Shown: positions 8,745 through 18,150 of the stretch, piece by piece | Layout: every line of letters starts with the position of its first letter | Position numbering within the stretch: position 1 is the stretch's first letter | Assembly (NCBI GenBank): GCA_025459425.1 | Contig: JALOQF010000008.1 | Span: forward strand, 1 to 47,496 | DNA from: Myxococcaceae bacterium | Lineage (GTDB): Bacteria > Myxococcota > Myxococcia > Myxococcales > Myxococcaceae | Direction of reading: 5' to 3' | Length of the DNA stretch: 47,496 bases | The notes under the pieces: generated by a model | Database searches by the model: none | The model's input: only the letters and a program-made list of their open reading frames with translations | What the model was told of the DNA's origin: nothing | Program-made: the position numbers and the translations under genes

Positions 8745-9050
8745 ATGAACTTCCACGACGCAGTCCTCCATCGAGTCGTCTGGGACGAGCTGCGAGTGCT
8801 GCACATCGAACTCCGCGAAGTGCCGACGGTCGGCAGCGTCACGCTCCGAATCGTGGGCTGCAGCGAGTTCTTCTCGAGCGGCGAACTCGAGCCCGACTGG
8901 TTCTTGAGCGACGTGGTCTTCATCGGCCGCGAGGGCGTGATCACTCCGCCGTGGACCGGCCCGCGACAGGTCTGGCGAACCATCGTCCTCGGCACCAACG
9001 GTGCCTACTTCGAAGTGGTCTACGGAACGGTCGAGTTGATTCTGCCGTGA
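8745..9050 (+). CDS. Small protein of unknown function
   Basis: 101 residues, unrecognised. It begins MNFHDAVLHRVVWDELRVLH, a layout common to small beta-rich orphan or immunity-like proteins in which an early Asp is followed by alternating hydrophobic strands. It has no signal peptide and one cysteine. Its GC content looks somewhat lower than that of the neighbours, which hints at more recent arrival. It starts seven bases after the lipoprotein gene and converges with cheR. The 121-bp gap after it contains only a weak inverted repeat. Confidence 0.65.
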   Translation: MNFHDAVLHRVVWDELRVLHIELREVPTVGSVTLRIVGCSEFFSSGELEPDWFLSDVVFIGREGVITPPWTGPRQVWRTIVLGTNGAYFEVVYGTVELILP

Positions 9051-9171
9051 CGTTCCGGCTCGAAGCGTCGGTCGGCGTCTCGCAACAGCAGCGAGGCCGT
9101 GAGCGGCACCTTGCCCCGCTGACCGGAGAGCGTCGACGAGGGCGGTCCGTCGTCAGCGCAGCGCAGGGCGA

Positions 9172-10407
9172 TCACCCTGCATCAGCTCTGGTGACGCCCG
9201 ACACCCGATCCCGCCGCTCGAGTGCGCGCCGACAGGCGGCCGCGAGGCGCTCCGGGTTCAAGAAGAACGGCGTCGCGCGCGCGCGGCCAGACTCGAGCAC
9301 GGCCAGCGCCCGCCGGTACTCCGTCGCCGCGTCGGCGCGAAGGCCTTGCTGATCGAGCAGCAGCGCCAGGCAGTAGCGGGCGGCGGCGAGGTCTGGCGCG
9401 AGGTAGAGCGCCTTGCGCAGGCCCGCCTCGGTCTGCGCGTCGCCCTGCCCCGCCGCCGCCCACTCCATCACCAGCGAGAAGAGCGCTTCGCCCTCCTGCT
9501 CCGGAGACGTCGCCACCGGCTCGTCGCGCGGTGGTGGCGGAGCTTTGGCCACCGGCGGTACCGGCGCACTCGGCCTCGGCGGCGGCAGCGCCTCGATGGG
9601 TGGTCGCGGCAAGCCGGGCCGCCGGGGCGCGTAGAAGAACGTGCCGCCCACGCGCACCGTCTCGAGATCGGCCCTCGGCTTCAGAATCGGCTCCGCCGCC
9701 GACAGCACCAGCGTGCCCGAGGGCGCGAGCCGCTCCGCGAGGGCGCCGACGGTGCGCTCCGCGGCCTCGGGCGTGAAGTAGATGAGCACGTTGCGGCACA
9801 TGATGACGTCGAAGCCACGCGCCGCCTCGGCGAACGGGTACGGCGTCTCCATCAGGTTGTGCTGCAGAAAGCGCGCGCGCCCCGCGAGCCGCTGCGACAG
9901 GCGGAAGACCTCGCCCTCGCGCTCGAAGTGCTGCGCCGCGAGGGGCCCTGGAACGCGTCGCATCGCCTCGGCCGAGAACGCCAGCGTGCGGGCCCGCGCG
10001 AGCGCCAGCGACGACAGATCCGTGCCCAGCACGCGACTGTCGGGGTGCGCCCCCACCCGCGCCAGGAGCAGCAACAACGTCGCCACCTCTTCCCCCGTCG
10101 CGCAGCCCGCGCTCCAGAGCTCGAGCGGCCGCCCCTCCCGCACGAGCGGGGCGAGCACGTGGTGCTCCAGCGCCTCGAGCTGCCCTTCGTCACGGAAGAG
10201 ATCGGTCTTGTGCACCGACGCCGCCGACAACAGCGTCAGCAGGTCCCTCGCGCCCTCGCGCCCATCGAGGTGCGCCACCAGTTCGAGCGCCGTTCGCCCC
10301 TCGAGCAGGGGCCGCGCGGCCTCGGCGACGCGCTCACGCTGCTGTCGCGACAGCGCGCTCCCACTGCGCCGCGTGACGAGCGAAAAGAGCGGCTCGAGCC
10401 CTTCCAT
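9172..10407 (-). CDS. cheR: Chemotaxis methyltransferase CheR with C-terminal TPR region
   Basis: 411 residues. CheR transfers methyl groups from S-adenosylmethionine to receptor glutamates. It has the N-terminal helical part, the TDLFRD segment near residues 68-73, the SAM-binding motif ELWSAGCATGEE at about 96-107, and MCRNVLIYF. A Pro-rich linker (about 275-315) leads to a TPR-like region ending the protein, the same plan as Myxococcus FrzF. The ATG overlaps the cheB stop (TGATG). Last gene of the chemosensory operon; it converges with the small orphan gene. Confidence 0.93.
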   Translation of the reverse strand: MEGLEPLFSLVTRRSGSALSRQQRERVAEAARPLLEGRTALELVAHLDGREGARDLLTLLSAASVHKTDLFRDEGQLEALEHHVLAPLVREGRPLELWSAGCATGEEVATLLLLLARVGAHPDSRVLGTDLSSLALARARTLAFSAEAMRRVPGPLAAQHFEREGEVFRLSQRLAGRARFLQHNLMETPYPFAEAARGFDVIMCRNVLIYFTPEAAERTVGALAERLAPSGTLVLSAAEPILKPRADLETVRVGGTFFYAPRRPGLPRPPIEALPPPRPSAPVPPVAKAPPPPRDEPVATSPEQEGEALFSLVMEWAAAGQGDAQTEAGLRKALYLAPDLAAARYCLALLLDQQGLRADAATEYRRALAVLESGRARATPFFLNPERLAAACRRALERRDRVSGVTRADAG

Positions 10408-11489
10408 CACTTCGTCGGATCCTGCCCGCGCGACAGCTTCAGCAGGGCGCGGCCGACGTCGTCTCCGTGAATGACGTGGTCGATGACGCCCTTCGCGATC
10501 GCCGCGCCCGGCATGCCGAAGACGACGCACGACTCCTGGCTCTGGGCGATCGTCTTGCCACCGGCTGCGCGGATGGCCGCCATGCCGTCGACGCCGTCGA
10601 TCCCCATGCCGGTGAGGATGACGCCCACCACGCGCTTGCCGTAGGCCTTCGCGGCCGACTCGAGGAGGAGCGTCGCCGACGGCAAGTGGCCGTCTCGCGG
10701 CTCGCCGGGCTGCACCGACACGCGGCCCCGCGAGGGAATGGTGACGTGGAACCCCGACGGCGCGATGAGCACGGTGCCGGGCGCGAGCAGATCGCCGTCC
10801 TTCGCCGAGCGCACCTTGAGCTTCGCCGAGGTGCCCAGCCACCCGACGAGCGAGTCGGCGAAGGCCGCGTTGATGTGCTGCACCACCACCACGGGCGCTG
10901 GAAAGTCGGCCGGCAGCTCGCTCACCAGCTTGTGGACGACCTGCGGGCCGCCCGTCGAGCTCGCCACCACCACCAGCCCGACGGGAGACGCGCCGACGGG
11001 CGCCACCTCGGGCAGGGCCTGCGAGCTCGAGGCGGTGGCCGTCGCGAAGCCTCCGGTGGCGGGCTTCTTCACGCCGCGCAGGTGACGAATCACCTTCACC
11101 GTCGAGAGCAGCTTCACTTCGCGCGCGAGGTTCCACGCCTCGGGCCCGGCGTCGAGGGCCGGCTTGACCTGCAGGGCGAGCGCCCCGGCCGCCAGCGCCC
11201 GGTGGGTCAGCTCCGGCGCCTGGTTCCGCGGGTCGGCCGTCAGCACCAGAATCGGCGTCGGCGTCTCGCTCATGATGCGCTCGCACGCCGAGAGCCCATC
11301 GAGCACCGGCATGTCGACGTCCATCGTGACGACCTGCGGCTTGAGCTCGGCCACCTTGCGAATCGCCTGCTCGCCGTTCTCGGCCTCGCCGACCACCTCG
11401 ATGTCCGCGTCGCGGGTGATGGCGTCGATGATGAGCTGCCGACACAGCGGAGAGTCGTCGACGACCAGGACCTGACACTTCCGGCTCAT
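10407..11489 (-). CDS. cheB: Chemotaxis response regulator / methylesterase CheB
   Basis: 360 residues. The receiver domain has DD at 11-12, phosphoacceptor Asp57 and Lys109. The catalytic methylesterase/deamidase domain has Ser178 in ASSTGGP, His205 in VVQHI and Asp298 in TGMGIDG, so the catalytic triad is complete. It demethylates the receptors, opposing CheR. It starts 54 bp after cheA, the only clear gap inside this operon, and its stop overlaps the cheR start. Confidence 0.95.
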   Translation of the reverse strand: MSRKCQVLVVDDSPLCRQLIIDAITRDADIEVVGEAENGEQAIRKVAELKPQVVTMDVDMPVLDGLSACERIMSETPTPILVLTADPRNQAPELTHRALAAGALALQVKPALDAGPEAWNLAREVKLLSTVKVIRHLRGVKKPATGGFATATASSSQALPEVAPVGASPVGLVVVASSTGGPQVVHKLVSELPADFPAPVVVVQHINAAFADSLVGWLGTSAKLKVRSAKDGDLLAPGTVLIAPSGFHVTIPSRGRVSVQPGEPRDGHLPSATLLLESAAKAYGKRVVGVILTGMGIDGVDGMAAIRAAGGKTIAQSQESCVVFGMPGAAIAKGVIDHVIHGDDVGRALLKLSRGQDPTK

Positions 11490-11543
11490 GGGTGCTCCAA
11501 CAGGTAATCCAGCCCGACCGGGGTGGCCATCCCATCCACGAGT

Positions 11544-13751
11544 CTAGGCGAGCAGTCGCGCGACGACGTCAACGAGATCCTGCCTCACCAGGTCACCCTT
11601 GGTGACGTACCCGTCGGCGCCGGCCTCCATGCCTCGCCGGCGGTCCTGGTCGCTGCCGCGGGTGGTGACGATGACGACGGGCAGGCTCTTGAGCGTCGGG
11701 TGGCCCTTGAGCCGGCGCGTCAGCTCGAGGCCATCGACGCGTGGCATCTCGAGATCGGTCACCACCAGATCCACCGCCTCGCGCTGCAGCCGCTCGAGCG
11801 CCTCGGCCCCGTCGACGGCCTCGGCGATCTCGTAGCCCACCGACTCGAGGAGCGAGACGAGCAGCTCGCGTGTCAGCGGCGAGTCGTCCACCACCAGCAC
11901 CCGGCGCTTGCGCACCTCGGCGCGGGCCGACACGTCACTCGCGAGCCGCAGCTCACGGCCATGCGCGGTCGCGACCAGGTGCGGCGCCGACAGCACCATC
12001 GCGAGCGAGCCGTCGGGCAACTGCGTGGCACCCGACAGGTGGGCGAAGCGGGCGAGCAGGCCCCTGAGCGGGAGGATCGCCTGCGTGCGCTCGTCGAGCA
12101 CCCGGTCGATGCCGATGGCCGCCGTCTGCCCGCGGCCCCGCACCACCAGCACCACCTCGCCGTCGGCCACGGCCCGCTCGGGCGCCCCTCCGAGAATGGA
12201 GGCGATCGACGAGTACGGGAGCACCTGGTCGTCCAGCACCACCGTCGGCTTGCCGGCGATCTCGCGGGCCTGCCCCTGTGAGACCTGCACCGCGCGCAGC
12301 ACGCTCGCCGCGGGCAGACAGAAGCGCTCGTCGCCCGTCTGCACGAAGAGCACCGGCGCCACCGTGAGCGACAGGGGCGCCCGCACCTCGAACACCGCGC
12401 CCAGCCCCGGCGTCGACGTCACCGTCACCTCGCCGCCGATCTGCGCGAGCCGCGTCTTCACCACGTCGAGGCCGACGCCGCGGCCCGACACGTCGGTCAC
12501 CTCGCGCTTCGAGGTGAAGCCGGGCAGGAAGACGAGATCGATGGCCGCCAGCTCGGTGAGGCCCGCCGCCGTGGCTTCGTCGACGAGGCCCTTCTTCACC
12601 GCGACCGCCTTGAGGTCCGCCGCCCGCAGCCCGCGCCCGTCGTCCTTCACCCGAAGCACCAGCCGCTCGCCCTCGCGGCGCGCCGTCAGCGTGAGCTGCC
12701 CCCGGGGCGACTTACCGGCCTCGACGCGCTCCTCGCGGCTCTCGAGGCCGTGATCGATCGCGTTGCGCACCAGGTGCAACAGCGGGTCGCGCAGCACGTC
12801 GAGCACCGTGCGATCGACGCGCTCGTCTTCGCCCTCGACGACCAGCTCGACCTCCTTGCCGAGGTCCTTCGACAGCTCTCGCACCATGCGGGGGTACGGC
12901 TCGAAGAGCACGCCCAGCGGCAACATGCGCAGCGCCTGGATCTCTTCGGACAGCACGGTGAGCTCGCGCGCCTCGTCGGTCTGGATGAGGGTGTGCAGCC
13001 GGGTGAGATCGCCCGATTGCTCCTTCGCGCGGGAGAGCCGGGTGACGAGCTCCATCGCCGCGGGGCCCAGGTCTTCGGCGAGGCGCTGGAGCTGCGCGAG
13101 CTCCTTCGCCAGCACCCGCTGCCGGCTCGCCGCGAGCTCCCGCCGGCGCCCCACCTGCTGGAGCGACGTCACCGCGCTCGTCAGCACCTCGAGGCTCTGC
13201 TGGCTGATGCGAATGGTGGCGTCGGCGCGCCCGTCGGCCTGCGGCGCAGGTGCGGGGGTGGGCGGCGCGGCGGGCGCGGCCTTCGTGGGCCCTGCGGGAG
13301 CGGGCGGCGCGCTGGGCACGGGCGCGGAGGCCGGGGCCGACTCGGGCTGCGGGGCTCCGGCGGCGACGCGCGCCTGCTCCTGCACGATGGTGTGGCCGAG
13401 CCACTCGAGCACCCGAGGCAGCTCCACGGGCGCGCCCTGCGTCGCACCGGCCAGCACCGCCACTGCGTCCGAAGCGACGAGGAGCGCGTCGACGGTGCCT
13501 GGCCCGAGGGCGTAGCCGAGCGGCTCGACGGTGCGCACCAGCTCCTCCATCTGGTGCACCAGGGTGTTTACCTCGGCGAAGCCCATCATGCGGGCCTCCC
13601 CTTTGAGCCCGTGCAGCTCGCGCAAGGTGGCCTTCCCGGCCTCCGGGTCGCCCATCGCCTCGAGCGACATGAGGAACCGGTTCACCTTCGCCAGGCGCTC
13701 CACGACCAGCTCGCGGAACTGCGCGAGCAGCTTGTCGCGGCTCGAGCTCAT
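11544..13751 (-). CDS. cheA: Hybrid chemotaxis kinase CheA with receiver domain (FrzE-like)
   Basis: 735 residues. HPt domain with phosphorylatable His47 (ELHGLKGEARMMGF); Ala/Pro-rich linker 131-175 in place of a clear P2 domain; dimerisation helices; HATPase with N box HLVRNAIDHGLE (about 326-337), DDGRG (370-374) and GRGVGLD (423-429); CheW-like domain about 465-600; receiver domain 615-735 with DD at 622-623 and Asp666. The order HPt, kinase, CheW, receiver is that of Myxococcus FrzE, in which the attached receiver modulates phosphoflow. No separate cheY is seen, so the output may be this receiver or a protein encoded elsewhere. Start ATG overlaps the stop of the upstream mcp (ATGA). Confidence 0.95.
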   Translation of the reverse strand: MSSSRDKLLAQFRELVVERLAKVNRFLMSLEAMGDPEAGKATLRELHGLKGEARMMGFAEVNTLVHQMEELVRTVEPLGYALGPGTVDALLVASDAVAVLAGATQGAPVELPRVLEWLGHTIVQEQARVAAGAPQPESAPASAPVPSAPPAPAGPTKAAPAAPPTPAPAPQADGRADATIRISQQSLEVLTSAVTSLQQVGRRRELAASRQRVLAKELAQLQRLAEDLGPAAMELVTRLSRAKEQSGDLTRLHTLIQTDEARELTVLSEEIQALRMLPLGVLFEPYPRMVRELSKDLGKEVELVVEGEDERVDRTVLDVLRDPLLHLVRNAIDHGLESREERVEAGKSPRGQLTLTARREGERLVLRVKDDGRGLRAADLKAVAVKKGLVDEATAAGLTELAAIDLVFLPGFTSKREVTDVSGRGVGLDVVKTRLAQIGGEVTVTSTPGLGAVFEVRAPLSLTVAPVLFVQTGDERFCLPAASVLRAVQVSQGQAREIAGKPTVVLDDQVLPYSSIASILGGAPERAVADGEVVLVVRGRGQTAAIGIDRVLDERTQAILPLRGLLARFAHLSGATQLPDGSLAMVLSAPHLVATAHGRELRLASDVSARAEVRKRRVLVVDDSPLTRELLVSLLESVGYEIAEAVDGAEALERLQREAVDLVVTDLEMPRVDGLELTRRLKGHPTLKSLPVVIVTTRGSDQDRRRGMEAGADGYVTKGDLVRQDLVDVVARLLA

Positions 13752-15529
13752 GCGCGGGCCTGGAACCGCTGCACCACCTCGGCGAGGGCGGCCGAGAGCG
13801 TCTCGAGCCGCTCGTTGGCGGCGGTGAGCTGCCGGGTGTTGGCGAGGCTCTGCTGCGTGATGCCGAGAATGTCGGCCATCGCCTCGGCGAGCTGATCGGT
13901 GCCCGTCTGTTGCTGCTGGGTGGCGAGGCTGATGGTTCGCACCGCGTCGGACGTCTGGCGGGCGCTCTGGGCGACTGCCGACAGGGCGCGGGACACCTCA
14001 TCGGCCAGCGCCGTACCGCTCTCGGTCAGCACCCGCGCGCGCTCCGTGGCCTCGGACGTCTGGCGCGTCGCCGTGCGGATCTCGCCGATGAGCTCTTCGA
14101 CCTCGGCCGTCGACTCGAGCACGTTCTCAGCCAGCCGCCGCATCTCGGTGGCGACCAGCGCGAAGCCGCGCCCCACCTCTCCGGCCCGCGTGCCCTCGAG
14201 CTCGGCCGACAGCGCCAGCAGATCGCTCCGGTCGGCGACGGTGTTGATGACGTCGACGATGCGGCCGATCTGCTGCACGCGCCCCGCGAGCCGCTCGACG
14301 GCGGCGGCGATGGAGCGGTTGTCCTGGCGCATGCGCTCGATGGCGGCGCGGAAGGCGTCTGACGTCGAGAGCCCCGACTCGGCGGCCTCGAGCGTCTTCT
14401 GCGCGAGCTCCTGCACGCTGGCGGCGCTCGAGGCGATCTGCCGCGCGCTTTGCGCCAGCTCCTCGGTGGTGGCCGACGTCTGGTTGAGCGCCGCGGCCTG
14501 CTCCGCCGCGCCCACCTCGGACGCCGACGACGCCTGCTTGAGCACCCGGGCCGCCGTGCCGATGCGCGCCGTGGCCGCCGACAGCCGCGACACCAGCCGC
14601 ACCAGCCGCTCCTTGAGGCGCGAGAAGACGTTACTGATGAGCCACACCTCACCGTCGCCGGGAATGAGCCGGGCTGCGTCGAGGCGCCCCTGGGCGAGGG
14701 CGCCGGCCTCGTCGGCCACCTGCTGCAGCGGCCTGGCGATGAGGCCCGCGCCGACGAAGGCCGCCACCGCCGCCATCAGCGCGGACACCACGATGAGCGC
14801 GCCGGCCTTCACCACCGTCGCCACCTCGGCGCCGGCGAGGAACCCGTCACGGCTGGCGACGTCGAGCTCGAGCCACCCCTCGATGAGCTCTTCTCCCAGC
14901 ACGCGGGTGACGTCGATGGTGACGAGCGAGGGGAGCCCCACCATCACCACGGTGAAGCCCACCAGCCGCGCCCCGATGGACACCGACGGCACCTCGAGCG
15001 AGGCGATGACGGCGTCGGGCGAGAGCCCCTCGGACAGGCGCTCGACGACGTCGTGCGAGCGCCGGCCCACCAGCAGCCCGACCACCACGGCCGCCATGGG
15101 GCCGAACAACAGGCCCAGCACCAGCACGCGCCCCGCGAGCGCCACCGGCGCGCCCGCCACCAGCACCAGGAGCCCCGCCAGCGCCGCCACCGCGCCCAGC
15201 CAGACGACGATGCCGAGCCGCGCGATGACGTCGGGGAACCGTCGAGCCTCGTCGATGGCCGCCAGCCGGTTCGCCTCGGTCACCGCGAGCTGCCCCGACG
15301 AGAGCCCGCGGAGCGTCGACAGCCGCGTCGCCGCGATGAACTCGGCCAGCCCGACGCCGACGCCCGCCACGCCCACCACCAGCAACCAGAAGAGGCCCGT
15401 CAGCTCGTCGTCGAAGCGGAAGGTCGCCGCCGCGTACTGGGCCGCGAGCAGCGCCACCAGGCTGTTGCCCAGCGTCGAGGGCAGCATGAGCCACCGGGCC
15501 CGGCCGGGCAGCCACTCGGCGAGCGTCAC
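13748..15529 (-). CDS. Methyl-accepting chemotaxis protein 1, multi-spanning membrane N-terminus
   Basis: 593 residues. Instead of a periplasmic sensor there are about six hydrophobic segments in residues 16-262. A HAMP-like linker (IARPLQQVADEAGALAQGRLD) and a long cytoplasmic coiled coil follow. The signalling tip reads ELEGTRAGEVGRGFALVA, the conserved hairpin that contacts CheA and CheW. Glu/Gln pairs flank it as likely methylation sites. The ligand is unknown; a membrane-embedded or membrane-state signal is an inference from the lack of an outer domain. Overlaps by ATGA with the receptor upstream and with cheA downstream. It has exactly the same length as that receptor, so a tandem duplication is likely. 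Confidence 0.93.
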   Translation of the reverse strand: MTLAEWLPGRARWLMLPSTLGNSLVALLAAQYAAATFRFDDELTGLFWLLVVGVAGVGVGLAEFIAATRLSTLRGLSSGQLAVTEANRLAAIDEARRFPDVIARLGIVVWLGAVAALAGLLVLVAGAPVALAGRVLVLGLLFGPMAAVVVGLLVGRRSHDVVERLSEGLSPDAVIASLEVPSVSIGARLVGFTVVMVGLPSLVTIDVTRVLGEELIEGWLELDVASRDGFLAGAEVATVVKAGALIVVSALMAAVAAFVGAGLIARPLQQVADEAGALAQGRLDAARLIPGDGEVWLISNVFSRLKERLVRLVSRLSAATARIGTAARVLKQASSASEVGAAEQAAALNQTSATTEELAQSARQIASSAASVQELAQKTLEAAESGLSTSDAFRAAIERMRQDNRSIAAAVERLAGRVQQIGRIVDVINTVADRSDLLALSAELEGTRAGEVGRGFALVATEMRRLAENVLESTAEVEELIGEIRTATRQTSEATERARVLTESGTALADEVSRALSAVAQSARQTSDAVRTISLATQQQQTGTDQLAEAMADILGITQQSLANTRQLTAANERLETLSAALAEVVQRFQARA

Positions 15530-17307
15530 GCGCGGCCTCCGAAGGTGTCGACGAGCTGCTCGAGCTCCTTCGAGACGGTGACGAGGTCGCGCTGCGTGCT
15601 GGCCGTCTCGTTCGCCGACGCCACGCCGGCCTGGGTGGAGCGGTTGATGTCTTCCATCGCGGCCACCAGCTGATCGCTCCCGGCCTGCTGCTGCACGGTG
15701 GCGAGGCTGATGCTCTGCATCGCGTCGGCCGAGAGGTTGGCGAACTCGACGATGCGGGCCAACGAGTCGCGCACGCCCGTCGCGAGCTGCGCGCCGCTGT
15801 CGGTGGCCTTGACGCCCGCCTCGGTCGCCATCACGGCGGCGTTGGTGGCGTCGCGGATGTCGTCGATGAGGCGGGCGATCTCACGCGTCGACGTCATCAC
15901 GTTCTCGGCGAGCCGCCGCATCTCGGCCGCCACCAGGCCGAAGCCCTGCCCCACCTCGCCGGCCTTGTGCCCCTCGAGCTCTGCGTTGAGCGCGAGCAGA
16001 TCGGACTTGTCGGCGATGCCGTCGATGAACTCGATGATGCGGCCGACCTGCTGCACCCGCTTGTTGAGCCGCACCACCGAGTCGGCGATGGCCTGGTTGC
16101 CCTCGCGCACCTGGCCCATGGCGTCGGTGAAGGACTCGGCGTTGGCCCGGCCGCGCTGGGCCGCCTCGAGCGTGCCCCGGGCGAGCTCGGACACCTTCTG
16201 GGCGTTGGCGGCGATCTGCCGGGCGCTGCGGGCCAGCTCCTCGGTGGTGGCCGTGGTGGCCATGAGGGCCGCCGACTGCTCGGCCGAGCCCTGCTCCCGT
16301 TGCGCGCCGTTGTGCACGAGCTCTTCGGCGGCGCCCCGAATGCCCCGCGCCGCTTCCCTGGCGCGGCCGACCGCGTCGAGCAGGTGCACCTCCATGTGGC
16401 TCATCGCTCTTGCCGCGGCCCACGCCTCGAACTCGGCCGGCACCAGCTTCTCGCGCTGGTACCGCGCCGCCGCGAGCCGCTCGGTCTCCTGCCCCAGCGC
16501 CTTGAGTGGATCGCCCAGCACCCGGCCCGTCAGCCACCCGCACGCCACCACCATCAACACCGTGACGACGCCGAGGGCCCCCAGCCCACCGAAGCCCTGC
16601 GCGCGCTGCGCTTCGAAGACGGCCCTCGCCGACGCCGTGTCGGGCGCGGCCCGCACGGCCTCGAAGACGTCGCGCGTGCGGTGCAGCCCGGCGTCGGCCA
16701 GCATCAGCATCGGCGTGAGCACCGCCACCACCGAGTAGAGCACCAGGCGGCGCCGCAGCTCGTAGCGCACCGGCACCACCGCCGACAGCCGCGCCACGGG
16801 CAACCCCGCGGCGACGAGCTCGTGCTGGAGCTGCCGGGCCCGCGGGAGCACCAGCAGGTTCGCCATCACCGCGGTGAGCGGCGCCACCAACAGGCCCACG
16901 ACGCTGATGCGCAGCGCCACGCCCAGCGGCGGCGCCGCGACGAGCAGCCACAGGCCTGCGATGAGGACCGAGCCCGCGATGAAGCAGACGAGCGCGAGGA
17001 AGAACGTGGTGTCGGCCGCCTGGGCCACCTCGCGCGCGGCCACCTCGAGCCGCTCCGGCGTCGGCGCGGCGGTGCCCTCGGACACGGCCTTGAGGGTGCG
17101 CAGCCGGCCCTGCTCCCACCAGTCGGCGACGACGTTGATGAGCACCGACACCACGACGAGGAGGCCGAAGTACCAGCCGCTCTTGCCCTCGGGCATGTCG
17201 ACGACGGTGGTGACGTAGGCGAGGCCGATGACGACGCCGAGGGGCGCCGAGAACGTCGAGGGGTTGGTGAGCCAGCGATGCCGGCCCTTCGGGAGCGCCA
17301 CCGTCAT
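15526..17307 (-). CDS. Methyl-accepting chemotaxis protein 2, multi-spanning membrane N-terminus
   Basis: 593 residues. ATG 17307 overlaps the stop of the upstream cheW-like gene (ATGA). Residues 20-270 contain about six membrane segments (for example LGVVIGLAYVTTVV and FFLALVCFIAGSVLIAGLWL) without a sizeable periplasmic loop. A HAMP-like segment (VLGDPLKALGQETERLAAARY) and the signalling helix bundle with tip ELEGHKAGEVGQGFGLVA follow. Likely paralogue of the next gene. Both probably work through the CheA in this operon. Confidence 0.93.
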   Translation of the reverse strand: MTVALPKGRHRWLTNPSTFSAPLGVVIGLAYVTTVVDMPEGKSGWYFGLLVVVSVLINVVADWWEQGRLRTLKAVSEGTAAPTPERLEVAAREVAQAADTTFFLALVCFIAGSVLIAGLWLLVAAPPLGVALRISVVGLLVAPLTAVMANLLVLPRARQLQHELVAAGLPVARLSAVVPVRYELRRRLVLYSVVAVLTPMLMLADAGLHRTRDVFEAVRAAPDTASARAVFEAQRAQGFGGLGALGVVTVLMVVACGWLTGRVLGDPLKALGQETERLAAARYQREKLVPAEFEAWAAARAMSHMEVHLLDAVGRAREAARGIRGAAEELVHNGAQREQGSAEQSAALMATTATTEELARSARQIAANAQKVSELARGTLEAAQRGRANAESFTDAMGQVREGNQAIADSVVRLNKRVQQVGRIIEFIDGIADKSDLLALNAELEGHKAGEVGQGFGLVAAEMRRLAENVMTSTREIARLIDDIRDATNAAVMATEAGVKATDSGAQLATGVRDSLARIVEFANLSADAMQSISLATVQQQAGSDQLVAAMEDINRSTQAGVASANETASTQRDLVTVSKELEQLVDTFGGRA

Positions 17308-17663
17308 GGAGCGGCCTCGGTCGACAGCCACTCGAGCAACCCGCGCACCGACACCAGCGGCCACAGCTGGCCCGACAGCTCGACGAAGCCGAGCAACGCG
17401 CCGCCGACGAGGCCCGCGAGCGCGAGCGGCGTCGGGAGCACCGACAGGCCCGGGCTGGCGACGACGTCGACCGAGTCGACCCGCAGCAGCTGCCCCGCCG
17501 CCTGGAGCGCCCGGCCGACGGGCGCCAGCACCTCGCCGAAGGCCACCGATGGGTCGACGAGCTCACCCTCGGCGTCGGCGATGGCGTCGACCTCGTCGCA
17601 CGGCGCCGCGAAGCGCGCGCCACCCACCCGGCAGAGCACCACGCCGTCGACCGCCGCCGTCAC
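17304..17663 (-). CDS. Divergent CheW-like coupling protein
   Basis: 119 residues from GTG 17663, one base after the stop of the upstream cheW gene, with a GAGGGGG ribosome site about ten bases before it. FAAPCDEVDAI and VELSGQLWPLVSVRGLL match CheW landmarks (the receptor- and kinase-contact beta strands). The middle is Ala/Leu/Val-rich and divergent, so it may be a specialised or weakened adaptor. FrzA and FrzB are a comparable pair of CheW proteins in the Myxococcus Frz system. Overlaps the receptor gene by ATGA. Confidence 0.75.
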   Translation of the reverse strand: MTAAVDGVVLCRVGGARFAAPCDEVDAIADAEGELVDPSVAFGEVLAPVGRALQAAGQLLRVDSVDVVASPGLSVLPTPLALAGLVGGALLGFVELSGQLWPLVSVRGLLEWLSTEAAP

Positions 17664-17664
17664 C

Positions 17665-18090
17665 TCATCGCCCCCTCGCGAGGAACTCCAGCAGCCCCTC
17701 GGGCTCGATGGCCGCACACTCTCCAGCGGGGACCCGCGCCGGGCCGTGCATGAACGCCAGCGCCCCCTGCTCGCCCAGCCGCGGCAGCGCGCCCTCGAGC
17801 ACGCTCACGCCCACCACGCGGGTGGCGGTGAAGGCCATCACGCCCTTCGGCACCCGCACCAGCACCACGCGCCGGAACGTCTCGTCGACGGGCTTGCCGA
17901 TGAGGCGGGCGAGGTCGATGACGGGCAGCACCTCGCCGCGGTGCGCGAACACCCCCAGCAGGTGTGGCCCGGCGCCCGGCACGCGCGTCAGCGGGGGCAG
18001 GTTCACCACCTCCGAGGCCCGCTCCGCCGGCACCGCATACAGCCCCGAACCGCAAGCGAAGACGAGATGTCCCTTCGGTCCATCCGCCAT
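17665..18090 (-). CDS. cheW: Chemotaxis coupling protein CheW
   Basis: 141 residues from ATG 18090, first gene of the seven-gene chemosensory operon. CheW features are LYAVPAERASEVV near the start, LLGVFAHRGEVLPVIDLARLIG in the middle and VMAFTATRVVGV. It bridges receptors to CheA. Its promoter must lie in the 60-bp divergent region shared with the globin kinase gene, where I could not pick out a convincing minus-strand promoter. Confidence 0.88.
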   Translation of the reverse strand: MADGPKGHLVFACGSGLYAVPAERASEVVNLPPLTRVPGAGPHLLGVFAHRGEVLPVIDLARLIGKPVDETFRRVVLVRVPKGVMAFTATRVVGVSVLEGALPRLGEQGALAFMHGPARVPAGECAAIEPEGLLEFLARGR

Positions 18091-18115
18091 GAGAGTTCGG
18101 CTTTTCAGCACAGGT

Positions 18116-18144
18116 TTGCGTCGCCCGAAAGCGCTGGGTACACC
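18116..18144 (+). promoter_or_regulatory. Possible sigma-70 promoter of the globin-kinase operon
   Basis: TTGCGT (18116-18121), 17-bp spacer, TACACC (18139-18144), only six bases before the ATG at 18151, so the mRNA would be leaderless or nearly so. The -35 match is weak. Confidence 0.3.
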
Positions 18145-18150
18145 GGCGTC

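Noticed and set aside
9125-9163. GACGA/TCGTC inverted repeat between two convergent genes as a terminator
   Set aside because: Five pairs with a ten-base loop and no T-tract are expected by chance at this GC content.
15967-18150. Long upstream extension of the globin-kinase frame
   Set aside because: The extension runs antisense to the receptor and cheW genes and lacks features; the globin domain begins at ATG 18151.
18091-18150. Sigma-54 promoter in the cheW/globin-kinase divergent region
   Set aside because: TTGC and TGC are present on both strands but no GG lies at the required ten-base spacing.
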